Shown here piece by piece: positions 34,720 to 44,366 of a DNA stretch of 47,487 nucleotides; the stretch's first letter is position 1, and each line of letters opens with the position of its first letter. The DNA is from Tissierellia bacterium (GTDB lineage Bacteria > Bacillota > Clostridia > Tissierellales > Peptoniphilaceae), in contig JAAYEL010000068.1 in assembly GCA_012728755.1 (NCBI GenBank), positions 1-47,487 of the forward strand. Direction: 5' to 3'. Below the pieces are notes generated by a model. It was given only the letters and a program-made list of their open reading frames with translations, ran no database searches and was not told the DNA's origin. Position numbers and translations under genes: made by a program.

Positions 34720-34748
34720 TTGCATTTTACCTTGATTTAGTTCATACT
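34720..34748 (+). promoter_or_regulatory. Probable promoter of the DEAD-box gene
   Basis: TTGCAT (34720-34725), 17-bp spacer, CATACT (34743-34748). It would start transcription near 34755, before the leader hairpin. Confidence 0.45.
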
Positions 34749-34765
34749 ATAGAAGAAAACATTTG

Positions 34766-34793
34766 GCAGTCGAGGTCATCTCGACTGCTTTTT
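34766..34793 (+). terminator. Leader terminator (attenuator-like) before DEAD-box helicase
   Basis: A 9-bp stem (GCAGTCGAG 34766-34774, CTCGACTGC 34780-34788) with loop GTCAT is followed by TTTTT. It lies after the probable promoter and 25 nt before the start codon, so readthrough is needed to express the helicase. Confidence 0.75.
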
Positions 34794-34817
34794 AAATTAA
34801 AAGAAGGAAGTATTATA

Positions 34818-36446
34818 TTGAGATTTGAAGAATTATCACTTTCAAAAGAGATTTTGAAGGGAATTAAAGATATGGGATTTGAAGAGGCTAGTCCCATACA
34901 AGCAAAAAGCATAAAACCTCTATTAGAAGGAAAAGACATCATAGGTCAAGCACAAACTGGAACAGGAAAGACAGCAGCTTTTGGTATACCAATATTAGAG
35001 ATGGTAGATAAAGGGGATGATATCCAAGCTATAGTTCTATGTCCGACTAGAGAGTTAAGCTTGCAAATATCTAAAGAGATAGGGGCATTGGCTAAGTATA
35101 AAAAAGGTATCAAGATATTACCAGTTTATGGTGGTACAAATATTGATAGACAAATGAGAAATATCAGAAAGAAGGTACAAGTAATCGTTGGTACTCCAGG
35201 AAGAGTTATGGACCTTATGAGAAGAAAGGCTATAAAGCTTGATAAACTAAAGATTGCAGTACTTGATGAAGCCGATGAGATGTTTGCGATGGGCTTTAGA
35301 GATGATATGAAAACAATCCTAGATCAAACTAATGATGATAGAATCACTTGTTTTTATTCAGCGACTATGGGCAAAGATATCATGAATTTCTCAAACATGT
35401 ATCAAAATAACCCTGAGATTATTAAGATACAACATAAAGAAGTGACAGTTGAAAATATCTCACAATACTATCTTGAGATGGCAAAAAACATGAAAAAAGA
35501 AATCCTTAGCAGACTTATAGACATTTATTCTCCTAAGCTATCAATAGTTTTTTGTAATACTAAGAGAATGGTAGATGAGCTAGTAAGTGAGCTTAGTGAC
35601 AGAGGTTATGTGGCTGATGGTCTACATGGTGATTTGAAGCAAAGTCAAAGAGACAATGTCATGAAAAAGTTTAGAGATAATACTATAGATATCCTTGTAG
35701 CTACAGATGTGGCAGCAAGAGGGATTGACGTAGGCAATGTCGATATCGTGTTTAACTATGACCTTCCTCAAGACGAAGAGTACTATGTTCATAGAATCGG
35801 AAGAACTGCTAGAGCTGGTAGAAAAGGTAAGGCATTTACCTTTATCATAGGAAGAGATATATATAAACTTGATGAGATTATTAAGTATACTAAAGCAAGG
35901 ATTGATTATCTTGAATTACCAACAATCGATGAGATGGATAAGACAAGAAAGAATAAAGTATTGGATGATTTAATTGTTGAATTATCTAAAGAACATGACT
36001 TAAAAAATGAAAGAGTATTACTTGATAGACTTTTACAAAATGGTTATGGAGCAGTAGAAATCGCAGCAAATCTTTTGAAAATATTAGGCGATAAAAATAC
36101 AGAAAAGAAACATGAAAGACTTGAACAAGTTGATTATGGGGTTACTTATAGCTTTGATAAAAACTCAACTAAGAAGGTAAAATCAGGCCGTAAAGCTTCA
36201 AGAGCACGTGGGTCCAGAATATTTATCAACAAAGGTAAAAGAGATGGCTTAACACCAGAGATAATATTAGCAGCTATGCATAAAGAAGCTGATTTACCAA
36301 GGGAACTAGTGGGAAACATCATTATTAAACCGAATTTTACGTTTGTTGAACTACCAGAAAGATATTTAGAACAAGCTGTGAGAGGTTTGTTCAATAAAAA
36401 GATTAGAGGCAAAAGAGTAGAGGTAGAAATCTCAAATAGAGGATAA
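34818..36446 (+). CDS. DEAD-box RNA helicase with DbpA RNA-binding domain
   Basis: 542-residue ATP-dependent RNA helicase, CshA/DeaD/DbpA-like. Motifs in order: Q motif with PIQ (Q28), Walker A AQTGTGKT (K51), PTRELSLQ, TPGRVMDL, DEAD in VLDEADEMF, SAT in FYSATM, VFCNTKR, ATDVAARGIDV and HRIGRTARAGR. The C-terminal 75 residues are the DbpA/YxiN RNA-recognition fold (GSRIFINKGKRDGL onward), which in relatives binds 23S rRNA hairpin 92, so ribosome assembly or cold-stress RNA remodelling is likely. The start is TTG at 34818 with AAGGAAG 7 nt upstream. A terminator in the leader suggests conditional expression. Confidence 0.94.
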   Translation: MRFEELSLSKEILKGIKDMGFEEASPIQAKSIKPLLEGKDIIGQAQTGTGKTAAFGIPILEMVDKGDDIQAIVLCPTRELSLQISKEIGALAKYKKGIKILPVYGGTNIDRQMRNIRKKVQVIVGTPGRVMDLMRRKAIKLDKLKIAVLDEADEMFAMGFRDDMKTILDQTNDDRITCFYSATMGKDIMNFSNMYQNNPEIIKIQHKEVTVENISQYYLEMAKNMKKEILSRLIDIYSPKLSIVFCNTKRMVDELVSELSDRGYVADGLHGDLKQSQRDNVMKKFRDNTIDILVATDVAARGIDVGNVDIVFNYDLPQDEEYYVHRIGRTARAGRKGKAFTFIIGRDIYKLDEIIKYTKARIDYLELPTIDEMDKTRKNKVLDDLIVELSKEHDLKNERVLLDRLLQNGYGAVEIAANLLKILGDKNTEKKHERLEQVDYGVTYSFDKNSTKKVKSGRKASRARGSRIFINKGKRDGLTPEIILAAMHKEADLPRELVGNIIIKPNFTFVELPERYLEQAVRGLFNKKIRGKRVEVEISNRG

Positions 36447-36473
36447 CTACTTATATCATTAATACTAAGTATG

Positions 36474-36504
36474 AAGCATCGCATGATTATGTGATGCTTT
36501 TTTT
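36474..36504 (+). terminator. Terminator of the DEAD-box gene
   Basis: An 11-bp stem (AAGCATCGCAT 36474-36484 with ATGTGATGCTT 36489-36499, one G-T pair), loop GATT, and a T tract to 36504. Confidence 0.9.
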
Positions 36505-36529
36505 GTGAAATGAAATATTTGGCATAAAG

Positions 36530-36558
36530 TAGATATTTACAAGGTTTTTGTATATAAT
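36530..36558 (+). promoter_or_regulatory. Possible promoter of the plsX operon
   Basis: TATAAT (36553-36558) with TAGATA (36530-36535) at 17 bp. No FapR-type operator is apparent. Confidence 0.4.
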
Positions 36559-36618
36559 ATTACTTTAGCATATGTTTCTAATTTCAGCGATTTATGGTAA
36601 TATTAACGTGGAGGCAGT

Positions 36619-37611
36619 ATGAAGATAATAATTGATACATTGGGCTCAGATTTAGGCTATGAAGAGGTTGTTAAAGGTGTCATAGAGGCATCGAAAGTAT
36701 CACAATCGACTTTTGTCCTAGTTGGACCACAAGACAAGATACAAGAAAAGATAAGAGAAGCTAATTTAGATAGCAATAGATTTGAGTATGTGGATACGAA
36801 TGTATTTATCACAAATGAAGATGAACCTGTTAAAGCTATTAGGAAAATGAAAGATTCATCTACTGTACTTGGATTAAATAAGTTAAATGAAGAAGGCTAT
36901 GATGGATTTATCTCTGCCGGTAGTACTGGAGCATTATTAGCAGGCGGTCTATTTATTACTAAAAGGATTGATAATGTAGAAAGAGCTGTGATTACAGCCG
37001 CATTACCTACTAGAAAAGGTCCGACTATACTAGTTGATACTGGTGCAGTTATGGACTCGACAAGCTTGATGCAACAACAATTTGCCATTATGGGTTCTAT
37101 TTATGCAAATAAAGTACTAAATCGTCCTGATCCTAAGGTTTACCTATTAAATGTAGGTGCTGAAGAAGGAAAGGGTGACATGAGAGCAAAGAAAACATAT
37201 GAACTTCTAAAAGAGACAAAGCATATTAATTTTTGTGGAAACATTGAAGCTAGAGATTTTATATCAGGATTTGCTGATGTTATTGTGGCTGATGGTTTTG
37301 CAGGAAATGTAGGCCTTAAATCTATAGAAGGAGTTGCTGGACTTTTATTTAAGGAGATTAAAGAAGGAGCCATGACAAAGCTTAGATATAAGATTGGCGC
37401 CTTATTGATGAAACCAGTTTTTAAGGATATAGCAAGCATGTACGATTATAAGGAAGTTGGAGCAGCTATGCTACTAGGGATCAAAAAACCAGTATTTAAA
37501 GCTCATGGTAGTTCTAATGAAGTGGCTATAAAAAATGCCATACTTAATTCGGAAAAAATAATAAAAACAAAAATAATAGATGATATAGAGGAGGAATTTG
37601 TAAATGGTTGA
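36619..37611 (+). CDS. plsX: Phosphate acyltransferase PlsX
   Basis: Interconverts acyl-ACP and acyl-phosphate, feeding PlsY in phospholipid synthesis; also takes up acyl groups activated by FakA. 330 residues. Typical segments: N-terminal IIDTLGSDLGYE (usual MGGD variant), SAGSTGALLAGG, PTRKGPTILVDTGA, LLNVGAEEGKG, and the GFAGNVGLKSIEG motif. RBS GTGGAGG. It overlaps acpP by 8 nt. It is free of the usual fapR and rpmF neighbours. Confidence 0.96.
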   Translation: MKIIIDTLGSDLGYEEVVKGVIEASKVSQSTFVLVGPQDKIQEKIREANLDSNRFEYVDTNVFITNEDEPVKAIRKMKDSSTVLGLNKLNEEGYDGFISAGSTGALLAGGLFITKRIDNVERAVITAALPTRKGPTILVDTGAVMDSTSLMQQQFAIMGSIYANKVLNRPDPKVYLLNVGAEEGKGDMRAKKTYELLKETKHINFCGNIEARDFISGFADVIVADGFAGNVGLKSIEGVAGLLFKEIKEGAMTKLRYKIGALLMKPVFKDIASMYDYKEVGAAMLLGIKKPVFKAHGSSNEVAIKNAILNSEKIIKTKIIDDIEEEFVNG

Positions 37612-37828
37612 AAATAAGATAATTGAGATTATTAAAGCTGAACTTAATGTTGATGAATTTGAATTAGATGAAAACCTTGTTGAGACTTATGAGATTGACT
37701 CAATAGGATTATTAGACTTTTTCATGACTATTGAAGAAGAATTCGATATAGAATTCGAAGATGAAGAATTAGAAAACTTAAAAACAGCTAATGACATCAT
37801 TGAATTAGTAGAAAAGAAGTTAAGCTAA
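37604..37828 (+). CDS. acpP: Acyl carrier protein
   Basis: 74-residue acidic four-helix carrier. The phosphopantetheine-accepting Ser is S33 in EIDSIGLLDF; most housekeeping ACPs have DSLD here, so the DSIG form is a mild variant. The position between plsX and rnc is the standard place for fatty-acid ACP in Bacillota. GAGGAGG in the end of plsX is the RBS. A specialised carrier cannot be fully ruled out on the variant alone, but synteny makes that unlikely. Confidence 0.93.
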   Translation: MVENKIIEIIKAELNVDEFELDENLVETYEIDSIGLLDFFMTIEEEFDIEFEDEELENLKTANDIIELVEKKLS

Positions 37829-37829
37829 T

Positions 37830-38552
37830 ATGATTGAAGAAAAAAGTAGAGAACAAATTTTATTAGAACTAGAAAATAAAATAGGTTATAACTTTATGAA
37901 CAAAAGCCTGCTAAATCAGGCTCTTGTTCATAGTTCTTATTCTAATGAAAATAAGGAATATAAAAACAAACATAATGAAAGATTAGAGTTCTTAGGGGAT
38001 GCAGTATTAGAGCTAGTATTTTCTGAGTTTTTATATAATGACTATAAACCAAAAAATGAAGGATTCTTAACTAAGTTTAGATCTAGACTAGTTTGCGAAA
38101 AATCATTTTCTAAAGTGGCTGACCATTTTAGTTTATCGGATTATTTGTTGTTGGGTAAAGGGGAAGAGATTACTGGTGGTAGATCTAAAGATTCTATTAA
38201 GGCTGATACTTTTGAAGCTTTATGTGGGGCTATGTATCTAGATGGTGGGTTTGAGGCTGTCAAAGGATTTATCACACCATTATTGGATTCGTTAATCAAT
38301 GAGATTGATGATCCAAAAGAAAGCTTTATAGATTATAAATCTATACTACAAGAATACTTTCATAAGAAAAGAGAAACTGAATTTAAATATATTTTATGTA
38401 AAGAAGAGGGTTTGGCACATAATAAAACATTTTATATGGATGTATATTTAAATTCAAAAGCTGTTGGTTCAGGATGTGGTAAAAATAAAAAGCAAGCAGA
38501 GCAGATGGCTGCTAGGGATGCTTTAATTAAGTTTGAGGTTATAGATGAGTAA
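37830..38552 (+). CDS. rnc: Ribonuclease III
   Basis: Cuts double-stranded RNA in rRNA and mRNA processing. 240 residues. The RNase III signature NERLEFLGDAVLE is at 49-61, with the second acidic cluster in ADTFEALCGAMYLD. The C-terminal 75 residues are a double-stranded RNA-binding domain (DYKSILQEYFHKK to KNKKQAEQMAARDAL). It starts 1 nt after acpP and overlaps the next gene by 8 nt. Confidence 0.97.
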   Translation: MIEEKSREQILLELENKIGYNFMNKSLLNQALVHSSYSNENKEYKNKHNERLEFLGDAVLELVFSEFLYNDYKPKNEGFLTKFRSRLVCEKSFSKVADHFSLSDYLLLGKGEEITGGRSKDSIKADTFEALCGAMYLDGGFEAVKGFITPLLDSLINEIDDPKESFIDYKSILQEYFHKKRETEFKYILCKEEGLAHNKTFYMDVYLNSKAVGSGCGKNKKQAEQMAARDALIKFEVIDE

Positions 38553-39588
38553 AAAAAGATATATAATACCAATTTTTGTACCTCATTTAGGCTGTCCACA
38601 TGATTGCATATTTTGCAATCAAAGAAAGATAACCAATCAAGAACAAGCAGTGGATAAAGAGGAGATATTAGATATCATAGAAACCCATCTTAGCTATTTT
38701 CATGATTCTACCAAAATCAAGGAGATAGCTTTTTTTGGAGGATCTTTTACGGCAATACCAAGAAATACCATGATTGGATATCTTGAGATAGCCAAGAGGT
38801 ATAAAGAAAAAGGTATCATCGATATGATAAGAATATCAACTAGGCCGGATTGTATAGATAAAGAGATTTTAGAGATATTGAAAGATTACCTTGTTGATAT
38901 AATCGAGCTAGGCGTTCAATCCATGGACGACCAGGTTCTATTAGTAAATGCAAGAGGGCATAGTAGCGAAGATGTAGTTGTGGCTAGTAAACTTATAAAA
39001 GATTATGGCTTTACACTTGGCCATCAGATAATGCCAGGTCTATATATGGACTCATATGAAAAAATGATAGATACAGCTAGCAAATCCATAGAGATTGGTC
39101 CCGATATAGTGAGGATTTATCCTACACTTATCATAAAAAATACGGCTTTGGAAGCATTATATGAGATTGGTGAATACAAGCCATTGACACTTGATGAAGC
39201 AATTGATATTTCTGGTGAATTACTAAAGATGTATAAAGATAGCAATATTAATGTTATTAGAATAGGACTTCAAGTAACAGAAAACATTAATTTGGAAAAT
39301 GATGTAGTGGCAGGACCATTTCACCCATCATTAAGGCAATTAGTTGAGCAAAAAATGTATTTAGAAAAGCTTATTGAAGCAATAGAGGTACATGAATTAG
39401 AGAGATTGGATACATTAGAGATATTTGCTAATAAGTCTATATTGTCAAATGTAGTTGGTCAAAAAGCTCATAATAAAGAGCATTTGATGAACAAGTACAA
39501 TTACAAAAATATTAGATTTATACCAATTTTGGATGAAATGTTATATATTCAAAATGAAGATAAGAAATTAGAGATAGGAATATTATGA
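38545..39588 (+). CDS. Elp3-like radical SAM protein without GNAT domain
   Basis: 347-residue radical SAM protein. Cluster ligands C17, C21 and C24 lie in GCPHDCIFCNQRK. FFGGSFTAIP, RISTRPDCI, IELGVQSMDDQVL and GHQIMPGL are typical of the Elp3 radical SAM core, but the acetyltransferase (GNAT) domain of true Elp3 is missing, so the protein belongs to the short clostridial branch commonly found between rnc and smc. Substrate unknown; tRNA is a reasonable guess from the family. It overlaps smc by 4 nt. Confidence 0.9.
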   Translation: MSKKRYIIPIFVPHLGCPHDCIFCNQRKITNQEQAVDKEEILDIIETHLSYFHDSTKIKEIAFFGGSFTAIPRNTMIGYLEIAKRYKEKGIIDMIRISTRPDCIDKEILEILKDYLVDIIELGVQSMDDQVLLVNARGHSSEDVVVASKLIKDYGFTLGHQIMPGLYMDSYEKMIDTASKSIEIGPDIVRIYPTLIIKNTALEALYEIGEYKPLTLDEAIDISGELLKMYKDSNINVIRIGLQVTENINLENDVVAGPFHPSLRQLVEQKMYLEKLIEAIEVHELERLDTLEIFANKSILSNVVGQKAHNKEHLMNKYNYKNIRFIPILDEMLYIQNEDKKLEIGIL

Positions 39589-42500
39589 GATTAAAAAATG
39601 TTGAGATATACGGATTTAAATCATTCGCCGAGAAATCAAAATTACTTTTTGAAAAGAATGTTTGTGCGATTGTAGGTCCGAATGGTTCAGGAAAATCAAA
39701 TATATCAGATGCAGTTAGATGGGTGCTTGGTGAGCAATCTGCTAAATCACTTAGAGGTTCTAATATGCAAGATGTTATATTTTCTGGAACTGAGACAAAA
39801 AAACAAATGAATATGGCTCAAGTATCTATGACATTAGATAATCGCGATAAGGAACTAGATATTGAATTTGACGAGGTCAATGTTACTAGAAAGGTATTTA
39901 GGACTGGTGAATCAGAATATCTTATCAATAATTCTCCTGTTAGACTTAAAGATATTAAAGAATTATTTATGGACACTGGGATTGGCAAAGATGGTTATTC
40001 TATCATAGGACAAGGTAGGATTGATGATATCCTTAGCGGTAGAGCTGAAGATAGAAGATATATCTTCGAAGAGGCCAGTGGTATAGCTAAATATAAGTAT
40101 AAGAAGAATGAGGCTGAAAGAAAGCTTGTAAAAAATGAAGAGAGCCTTACAAAGATTAAATCAGAATTAAAGATTAAAGAACAGGAAGTTGCCATATTAG
40201 AAACTCAGGCTAATAATGCCAAAGAAGGAATGAAGCTTACCTCTATGCTTGAAAAGATGGAGCTTTCTATGCTTAAGATAAACCTTGAGAGGATAGATAA
40301 GGAACTTCTAAAAAATATATCGGAAAAAGAAAAATGGGATAATGATTTAGCTGAAAATAATAAACGTCTAGCCATTTTAAATGAGAGGATAACTCCTATT
40401 AGTAAGCAAATAGATGAGCTAGAAGAAAAACTTGAAGTACTAAAGCTTGAAGCTATACAAAAGGATAAGGATATGTCCAGTGCTAATGCTGAGATCTCTG
40501 TTCTAAATGAAAAGATTAAATTCCTTTCAAATGATTTGGAAAGAATTGAAAAAGATAGCAATATTAGAAATGAAAAATTTGAAAATAACAAGCTAAAGCT
40601 TAATTCAAGTGATTCGAGACTTAATGAGTTATTAAAAGAAAGAGTCAGCTTATCTGAAGCTATAAAAAAACTTCAAGGTGATAAATCTAGCCTAAGCAAA
40701 CAAAAAGAAAAATTAGAAGATGAGATATATACTCTTGACATGGTTATTTTTGATCTTCGAGAAAAGTTATCTAAGCTAAATATTGATAAATCCACAAAAG
40801 AACAACTGGATAAGACTAATTTACTAAAAAAAGAAGAATTATTAACTAGTATGAAGATTACTAGAAAAGATCTAGATCAAAATAAAAAAGAACTATCAGT
40901 AAAAGAACAAAAGCTTGTAGAAGTCGAAAAATTAATTAGCGATAATTCAGATAGCTTAGGGAATTTGATTGATTTAAGAAAGTCTCAACAAGCATCACTT
41001 GCATCAAAGAATGAGCAAATAAATGAATTAAACAATGAGTATTATCGTAATAAATCTCAAAGAGATGTTTTGTACTCAATATATACATCTTATGAAGGAT
41101 ACTATAAGCCAGTTCAAAACCTTCTAAAGCAAAAGGACAAAAACTCTGAGATTCAAAAAAGAATCGTTGGAGTATTGGCTGATTTAATAGAGGTTGATAG
41201 CAAATATAAGCAAGCAGTTGATGTCACATTATCAGGGGCATTACAAAATATTGTAGTAAATGATGAAAATGACGCTAAATACCTTATCGAATATATAAAG
41301 AAAAATAATTTTGGAAGGATAACATTTTTGCCTATATCAAAAATTCATGCGGAAGTAACAAGAGTGAATCATCCGCTAGTTATCGATACATTAAGCAATT
41401 TATTGAACTTTAATCCTAGTATATCTGGAATCATAAATCATTTTCTAGGTAGAACGGTCCTAGTTATGGACATGAATGATGCAGTAGTTGTTTCCAAGGA
41501 TTTAAAAGGTTTAAGAATCGTAACACTTGATGGAGATATCATTAATTCATGGGGTTCTATGGTTGGTGGTAATTTCTATAAAAAGGAATCTAACTCTTTA
41601 CTAAATAGAAAAGCCGAACTTAAAAAATTAGATAATGCTTTAAAGGAAATAACTGAACAAGGCAAGGCTTTAAGAACAGATATTGAGAATTTAGATAATG
41701 CATTTAAGACAACAATTAATGACCTTAACAGTTTAGATATTGATAATTCTAGATTGTTAAATGAAAAGAATAATTTGCTATCTGATAAGAAAGAATTATT
41801 AGTTAAAATGGATTTCAACCAAAAATCTATTGATGACTATGAGAGAAGTATCAAACAGATGGATGTAGAGCTTGAAAAGGCTGATTTTACATCAATAAGT
41901 GATTTAGAAACTAAACTTGCTGGTAGTGAGTCAAATAGATCAAAACTTAATGACAACTTCAAACAATTGACAGATGATTTGCTTAATTTTGAAAAAGATG
42001 AGATTAAATTCGCTAGTAATCTAGAGGTTGTTATCAGAGATATCTCTGTATTAGAAGGCCAAATAGAAGATTTGAAAATCGAGAATGAGAATATGCTCAG
42101 TCAAAATAGAATCGATATTCAATCGAAAGCATCTATTCAAGAGGACCTAGATAAATCTATTAATAAAACTAGTAAGTTAAAGATAGTAGTTGAAGAATTT
42201 GAGAAAAATCAGAGCAGTGAGAGTAGCGTTATCCGTGAGTTAGATGAAAAGATCAAAACTTTGGAAGCTAATATATCAAAAGATAGAATCGAGATCGATA
42301 ATCTTAGAGATTCGATAAATGTACTTGATCGAAACACATTTCAGCTTGGTTTGAAAATTGAAAACGATCAAGAAAAGAAGGAAGAAATTGTATTATCTTA
42401 TATGGAAAACTATGACTTGGAGAGGGGATTTGTTGAAGATAAATTACAGAATCTTGAACAAGTTAAGGTTACTAGAAAAGTTATATTAGATGTTAAAAAT

Positions 42501-43118
42501 CAGTTGTCAAAGATTGGGTATTTTAACTATGCGAGCATAGAAGAATATCAAAACGAAAGCGAATCTTTAGAATTCATTAGAAAACAATATGATGATTTAG
42601 TAGCCACTAGAGAAGACATAATTAAAATGATCAAGAAGCTTGAAAAGGATATGATATCATTGTTCAATGAGAGTTTTGTTAAAATCAATGAGAAGTTTGG
42701 AGAAGTTTTCCAAGTGCTATTTGATGGTGGACAAGCTCAGTTATTATTAGATAGTGATGATGTATTAACAGCTGGTATTGAGATCATAGCAAAACCGCCA
42801 GGAAAGAAACTAAAAAATCTAGGCTTATTATCGGGTGGTGAAAAGGCTTTAACTGCTGTGGCACTATTATTTGCCATATTTGAGATTAATCCTGCACCAT
42901 TTTGCATACTCGATGAGATTGATGCGGCATTAGATGAAGCTAATATAAAAAGATACATCAACTACCTTAAATCTATGACTGATAAGACTCAATTTGTTAT
43001 CATCACTCATAGAAAAGTGACTATGGAGATGGCTGATATATTATATGGCGTGACTATGGAAGAAAAAGGAATATCTAAGGTAATAACACTTGCATTAGAT
43101 AATTATAGGGAGGCATAA
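39585..43118 (+). CDS. smc: Chromosome segregation protein SMC
   Basis: 1177-residue condensin ATPase that organises the chromosome with ScpA/ScpB. N-terminal head with Walker A GPNGSGKSN (31-39), Q-loop region GEQSAKSLRG; coiled coil about 170-500; hinge about 510-660 (YEGYYKPVQNLLKQ, then GRITFLP, SWGSMVGG); second coiled coil to about 1010; C-terminal head with LSGGEKALTAVALL and Walker B ILDEIDAALDEAN near 1107. Length and order are canonical. Stop and ftsY start share one base (TAATG). Confidence 0.98.
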   Translation: MRLKNVEIYGFKSFAEKSKLLFEKNVCAIVGPNGSGKSNISDAVRWVLGEQSAKSLRGSNMQDVIFSGTETKKQMNMAQVSMTLDNRDKELDIEFDEVNVTRKVFRTGESEYLINNSPVRLKDIKELFMDTGIGKDGYSIIGQGRIDDILSGRAEDRRYIFEEASGIAKYKYKKNEAERKLVKNEESLTKIKSELKIKEQEVAILETQANNAKEGMKLTSMLEKMELSMLKINLERIDKELLKNISEKEKWDNDLAENNKRLAILNERITPISKQIDELEEKLEVLKLEAIQKDKDMSSANAEISVLNEKIKFLSNDLERIEKDSNIRNEKFENNKLKLNSSDSRLNELLKERVSLSEAIKKLQGDKSSLSKQKEKLEDEIYTLDMVIFDLREKLSKLNIDKSTKEQLDKTNLLKKEELLTSMKITRKDLDQNKKELSVKEQKLVEVEKLISDNSDSLGNLIDLRKSQQASLASKNEQINELNNEYYRNKSQRDVLYSIYTSYEGYYKPVQNLLKQKDKNSEIQKRIVGVLADLIEVDSKYKQAVDVTLSGALQNIVVNDENDAKYLIEYIKKNNFGRITFLPISKIHAEVTRVNHPLVIDTLSNLLNFNPSISGIINHFLGRTVLVMDMNDAVVVSKDLKGLRIVTLDGDIINSWGSMVGGNFYKKESNSLLNRKAELKKLDNALKEITEQGKALRTDIENLDNAFKTTINDLNSLDIDNSRLLNEKNNLLSDKKELLVKMDFNQKSIDDYERSIKQMDVELEKADFTSISDLETKLAGSESNRSKLNDNFKQLTDDLLNFEKDEIKFASNLEVVIRDISVLEGQIEDLKIENENMLSQNRIDIQSKASIQEDLDKSINKTSKLKIVVEEFEKNQSSESSVIRELDEKIKTLEANISKDRIEIDNLRDSINVLDRNTFQLGLKIENDQEKKEEIVLSYMENYDLERGFVEDKLQNLEQVKVTRKVILDVKNQLSKIGYFNYASIEEYQNESESLEFIRKQYDDLVATREDIIKMIKKLEKDMISLFNESFVKINEKFGEVFQVLFDGGQAQLLLDSDDVLTAGIEIIAKPPGKKLKNLGLLSGGEKALTAVALLFAIFEINPAPFCILDEIDAALDEANIKRYINYLKSMTDKTQFVIITHRKVTMEMADILYGVTMEEKGISKVITLALDNYREA

Positions 43119-44314
43119 TGTTTAGAAAACTATTTGGAAAAGACAAAAAGAAAAATGAACATGAAGAAAGAGTTGAACAAATCGTAGATAATTTACAAGA
43201 CGATTATGTTGAGATTGAAAAACCGACATCAGTTTTAGAACCAGAAGTAGAGGCGACTGAAAAAGAATATTTGACTAATGATTTAGAAAATGAAGAGTTA
43301 ATATTTGAAGCTAGCGAAGAAACACCAACTACTCACGGACTTGTATTAGAAGATATTGTAGAAGAAACTATTAAACAAGAAGAAAAACCAAAAAAGATGG
43401 GGTTATTCCAAAGGCTTAAAAAGGGATTAGCAAAAACAAGAGATGCAGTAAGCTCATCTATAGACAACTTGGTTAATGGTAAAGCTACTATTGATGATGA
43501 TTTATATGAAGAACTTGAAGAAATCATGATATCTGCTGATATTGGTGTAGAAACGACAGTAAATATTATTGATGAGCTAAGAGACTATATTGAAGATAAT
43601 CATATCAGAGATCCCAAATTAATTAAAAGCGATTTAATTAGGATTATGAAAGAGAAACTTAAATCTCAAAATTCAAATAATGCCTTAAATTTTGAGACGG
43701 ATAAACCATTAGTTATTCTTGTTATTGGTGTAAATGGAGTAGGTAAGACTACTACTATTGGAAAACTAGCACATAATATAAAAAGTGAAGGAAAGAGCGT
43801 GACTTTAGCAGCTGCTGATACTTTTAGAGCTGCAGCCATCCAACAACTAACAGAATGGGCAAATAGAGCCAATGTTGAGATTATCACTCATGAGGAAGGT
43901 TCAGATCCTGCTTCAGTAGTATTTGATGCTATCACTTCTCATAAGACTAAAAATAAAGATGTATTGATTATCGATACAGCTGGAAGACTTCATAATAAAA
44001 AGAATCTTATGAATGAGTTAGAAAAAATCAATAGAATTATCGATAAGCAATATCCTGAAGCTACTAGAGAAACACTTTTAGTATTAGATGCGACAACAGG
44101 ACAAAATGCAATTTATCAAGCCAAAGAGTTTAATAAGGTAGCAGATATATCTGGACTTGTACTTACTAAATTAGATGGTACAGCAAAAGGTGGAGTAGTA
44201 TTCCCGCTACAAGTAGAAAACAATATACCAGTTAAATATATTGGAGTTGGAGAAGGAATTGATAACCTTGAAAAATTCAACTCAGATGAATTTATTGATG
44301 CTATGTTTAATTAA
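43118..44314 (+). CDS. ftsY: Signal recognition particle receptor FtsY
   Basis: SRP receptor GTPase that docks Ffh-ribosome complexes at the membrane. 398 residues: an acidic N-terminal A domain of about 95 residues with no membrane segment, then the NG domain. G-motifs: GVNGVGKTTT (about 204-213), DTFRAAAIQQL, DTAGRLHNKKNL, TKLDGTAKGG, and GVGEGIDNLEKF. The last gene of the plsX run, closed by a strong terminator. ffh follows in the next operon. Confidence 0.98.
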   Translation: MFRKLFGKDKKKNEHEERVEQIVDNLQDDYVEIEKPTSVLEPEVEATEKEYLTNDLENEELIFEASEETPTTHGLVLEDIVEETIKQEEKPKKMGLFQRLKKGLAKTRDAVSSSIDNLVNGKATIDDDLYEELEEIMISADIGVETTVNIIDELRDYIEDNHIRDPKLIKSDLIRIMKEKLKSQNSNNALNFETDKPLVILVIGVNGVGKTTTIGKLAHNIKSEGKSVTLAAADTFRAAAIQQLTEWANRANVEIITHEEGSDPASVVFDAITSHKTKNKDVLIIDTAGRLHNKKNLMNELEKINRIIDKQYPEATRETLLVLDATTGQNAIYQAKEFNKVADISGLVLTKLDGTAKGGVVFPLQVENNIPVKYIGVGEGIDNLEKFNSDEFIDAMFN

Positions 44315-44319
44315 TGAAT

Positions 44320-44343
44320 AGGCCTTTGTGAAGGCCTTTTTTT
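44320..44343 (+). terminator. Terminator of the plsX-ftsY operon
   Basis: AGGCCTT and AAGGCCT (GGCCTT 44321-44326, AAGGCC 44331-44336) close over TGTG and are followed by seven T. Confidence 0.93.
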
Positions 44344-44366
44344 ATTGATTGATATCATTTAACTGG

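Noticed and set aside
37604-37828. Specialised carrier protein because of DSIG in place of DSLD
   Set aside because: The plsX-acpP-rnc order is standard for the fatty-acid carrier, and the rest of the sequence is ordinary ACP.
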